Positions 62,804 to 64,000 of a stretch of 64,000 bases of DNA are shown here, in pieces; within the stretch, counting starts at the first letter, position 1, and every line of letters starts with the position of its first letter. The stretch covers positions 233,149 to 297,148 of the forward strand of contig MELC01000086.1 in assembly GCA_001767455.1 (NCBI GenBank), given 5' to 3'. Position numbers and translations under genes: made by a program. The notes below the pieces were generated by a model. The model ran no database searches. It was not told the DNA's origin and saw only the letters and a list, made by a program, of their open reading frames with translations. Source of the stretch: Acidobacteria bacterium RIFCSPLOWO2_12_FULL_66_21 (lineage in GTDB: Bacteria; Acidobacteriota; Vicinamibacteria; Vicinamibacterales; 2-12-FULL-66-21).

Positions 62804-62925
62804 GTTGGTGAATTGGTGAATTAGTGAATTAGTGTGTTGGTGAGTTGGTGAATTGTGCCCCAGCTGCTTCGGACCACCCGGTACACAATTCACGAACTCA
62901 CGAATTCACCAACTCACGAATTGCC
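62804..62925. repeat. Inverted field of TTGGTGAA / TTCACCAA words
   Basis: Left half: tandem TTGGTGAATTGGTGAATTAG-like 8-bp words. Right half: their complement (CACAATTCACGAACTCACG, AATTCACCAACTCACG). The two can form a long imperfect stem between pyrE and truA. No gene. Confidence 0.8.
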
Positions 62926-62928
62926 CTG

Positions 62929-63708
62929 ATGCGCACGCTGAAATTCACCATCCAGTACGACGGTACGGCCTACGTGGGGTGGCAGCGGCAGGCGAGCGGC
63001 ACGTCAATCCAGGGCCTGCTCGAGACGGCGCTGGGCCGGATCGAAGGGGCCCCGGTCTCGGTCCAGGGCGCGGGGCGGACGGATGCGGGCGTCCATGCGC
63101 TCGCGCAGGTCGCCAGCGCTCGGGTCGTCACCGCCCTCGATACCGCAACGCTCGCGCGCGCGCTCAACGCGACGCTGCCGCCTGATGTCCGGGTGGTCTC
63201 TGTCGAAGAGGCCGCTCCGGGTTTTCACGCGCGGTTCGGCGCAGCGGGGAAGGCGTACGACTACCGCATCTGCAACGGCCCGATCGTGTCGCCGTTCCTT
63301 TACCGGTACGCGTGGCACATCCCCCAGGCGCTCGACATCGCCGCGATGCGCGAGGCGTCGGAGGCGCTCGTAGGGGCGCACGACTTCGCGGCCTTCCAGG
63401 GCTCCGGCTCCGCCGTCAAGTCAACCGAGCGGGAGATCACGGCGATCGAGTGGCGGGATGAGGCGGGGCTGCTCGTGATGCGGATCGAAGGGAGCGGTTT
63501 CCTTCGGCACATGGTCCGGAACATCGCCGGCACGCTCGTCGAGGTCGGCCTGGGGCGGTCGAGCCGGGCGACGGTCCGCGAGATTCTCGCCTCGCGCGAC
63601 CGGACGCACGCGGGGCCGACGGCCCCGCCTCAGGGCTTGTTCCTCGTCGGCGTCCGCTACGGCCCCTTTGACACACCCCCACTAAGAGCCGGTATTATCG
63701 ACGTTTAG
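62929..63708 (+). CDS. truA: tRNA pseudouridine synthase A
   Basis: A 259-residue enzyme that makes pseudouridine at tRNA positions 38-40. The catalytic Asp is in GRTDAGVHALAQVAS, with FTIQYDGTAYVGWQRQ at the start, FLRHMVRNIAGTLVEVG at the end, and AYDYRICNGPIVSPF in the middle. ATG 62929 is chosen because the family starts there; the frame upstream reads the word repeat. A TTGACA/TATTAT promoter lies inside its 3' end for the next gene. Confidence 0.96.
   Translation: MRTLKFTIQYDGTAYVGWQRQASGTSIQGLLETALGRIEGAPVSVQGAGRTDAGVHALAQVASARVVTALDTATLARALNATLPPDVRVVSVEEAAPGFHARFGAAGKAYDYRICNGPIVSPFLYRYAWHIPQALDIAAMREASEALVGAHDFAAFQGSGSAVKSTEREITAIEWRDEAGLLVMRIEGSGFLRHMVRNIAGTLVEVGLGRSSRATVREILASRDRTHAGPTAPPQGLFLVGVRYGPFDTPPLRAGIIDV
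63668..63698 (+). promoter_or_regulatory. Candidate uppS promoter inside the truA end
   Basis: TTGACA (63668-63673), 19-nt spacer, TATTAT (63693-63698), about 25 bp before the uppS ATG. Good boxes with slightly long spacing. Confidence 0.5.
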
Positions 63709-63723
63709 ATTGCTCCAACCGCC

Positions 63724-64000
63724 ATGAGCCTTCAGGAAATCCTCGCCGTCGTCGCGCCGGGCTCGCCCGAAGAGGGACTGGCGCGGCAGGTCGACTTCGA
63801 CAGGCTGCCCCAGCACGTCGCGGTGATCATGGACGGCAACGGCCGGTGGGCGGCGCAGCGCCACCTGCCGCGCGTCGAGGGGCACCGCGCCGGCATCGAA
63901 TCGGTTCGCGACGTGGTCGAGGGATCCGCCCGGCTCGGCATCAAGGTGCTGACGCTTTATGCGTTTTCCGTCGAGAACTGGAAGCGCCCGCCGAGCGAGG
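63724..64000 (+). CDS. uppS: Undecaprenyl diphosphate synthase, 5' part (cut by window edge)
   Basis: The first 92 residues of UppS, which makes the C55 lipid carrier for wall and LPS synthesis. [20 protein letters not shown] is the diagnostic first motif with the catalytic Asp, followed by [20 protein letters not shown] and [15 protein letters not shown] 25-residue N-terminal extension precedes the domain. The gene runs off the window. Confidence 0.95.
   Translation, partial: MSLQEILAVVAPGSPEEGLARQVDFDRLPQHVAVIMDGNGRWAAQRHLPRVEGHRAGIESVRDVVEGSARLGIKVLTLYAFSVENWKRPPSE

Overview
The window is GC-rich bacterial chromosome. Gene content (cdaA-cdaR-glmM-pdxJ, a small bacterial microcompartment locus, an S9 peptidase, class 1B pyrimidine genes, a Gld-type ABC exporter) and word-like intergenic repeats suggest an Acidobacteriota, probably Vicinamibacteria-like, genome. 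That assignment is inference; no marker rRNA is present.

Region 1 (1-13.9 kb) is a subtype I-G (formerly I-U) CRISPR-Cas locus in two blocks. The array, a cas4-cas1 fusion and cas2 lie on the minus strand (1-3141). The effector operon cas3-csb3-csb1-csb2 lies on the plus strand (7015-13912). Between them is a 3.9-kb island of toxin-antitoxin-like and decaying genes: a nucleotidyltransferase pair, an MNT antitoxin with a truncated HEPN toxin, a DUF3800 gene, a frameshifted pseudogene and an orphan HicB-like gene. Just before cas3 is the most notable object of the window, a CreTA-like module (6616-6875). A promoter drives a leucine-type tRNA with a UUG (glutamine) anticodon. It is followed by a mini-CRISPR of two degenerate repeats around a 37-nt pseudo-spacer. 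The first 15 nt of that pseudo-spacer match a site next to the promoter's -35 box, flanked by a TTA (TTN-type) PAM. This reads as an RNA toxin repressed by the cell's own crRNA-guided effector, so that losing cas genes would release it. Two protein toxin-antitoxin operons (AbrB-PIN and AbrB-Doc) follow at 14.1-15.7 kb.

Region 2 (15.7-30.5 kb) has the c-di-AMP/cell-wall cluster cdaA-cdaR-glmM, then pdxJ, and a compact microcompartment locus (class II aldolase, one hexameric and three pentameric shell proteins, a small Cys/His-rich protein, a 2-hydroxyacid dehydrogenase). Next come nth, a cyclophilin, DUF72 and an ArsC-like gene with an in-frame TGA at the first redox position and a SECIS-like hairpin just after it, so a probable selenoprotein. 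The queE-queC-alaX operon follows.

Region 3 (30.5-46 kb) has a HEAT-repeat protein, dacB, a four-gene Gld-type ABC transporter, a CadC/ArsR regulator with its metal P-type ATPase, a receiver-PilZ protein, a LysW-like carrier next to larE, a large membrane glycosyltransferase-like protein, a methyltransferase and pal.

Region 4 (46-64 kb) carries pyrimidine genes in both directions (pyrF-pyrD-pyrK on minus; pyrR-pyrB-pyrC plus a phosphoribosyltransferase on plus; pyrE further on), with a PyrR-type RNA site before pyrR. It also has two glycosyltransferases, a TolC-family protein, an S9 peptidase, truA and the start of uppS. Many genes overlap by 1-4 bases. Several promoters place the -10 box 5-7 nt before the start codon, implying leaderless mRNAs. 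Many non-coding gaps hold short degenerate tandem words, often with their own reverse complement.
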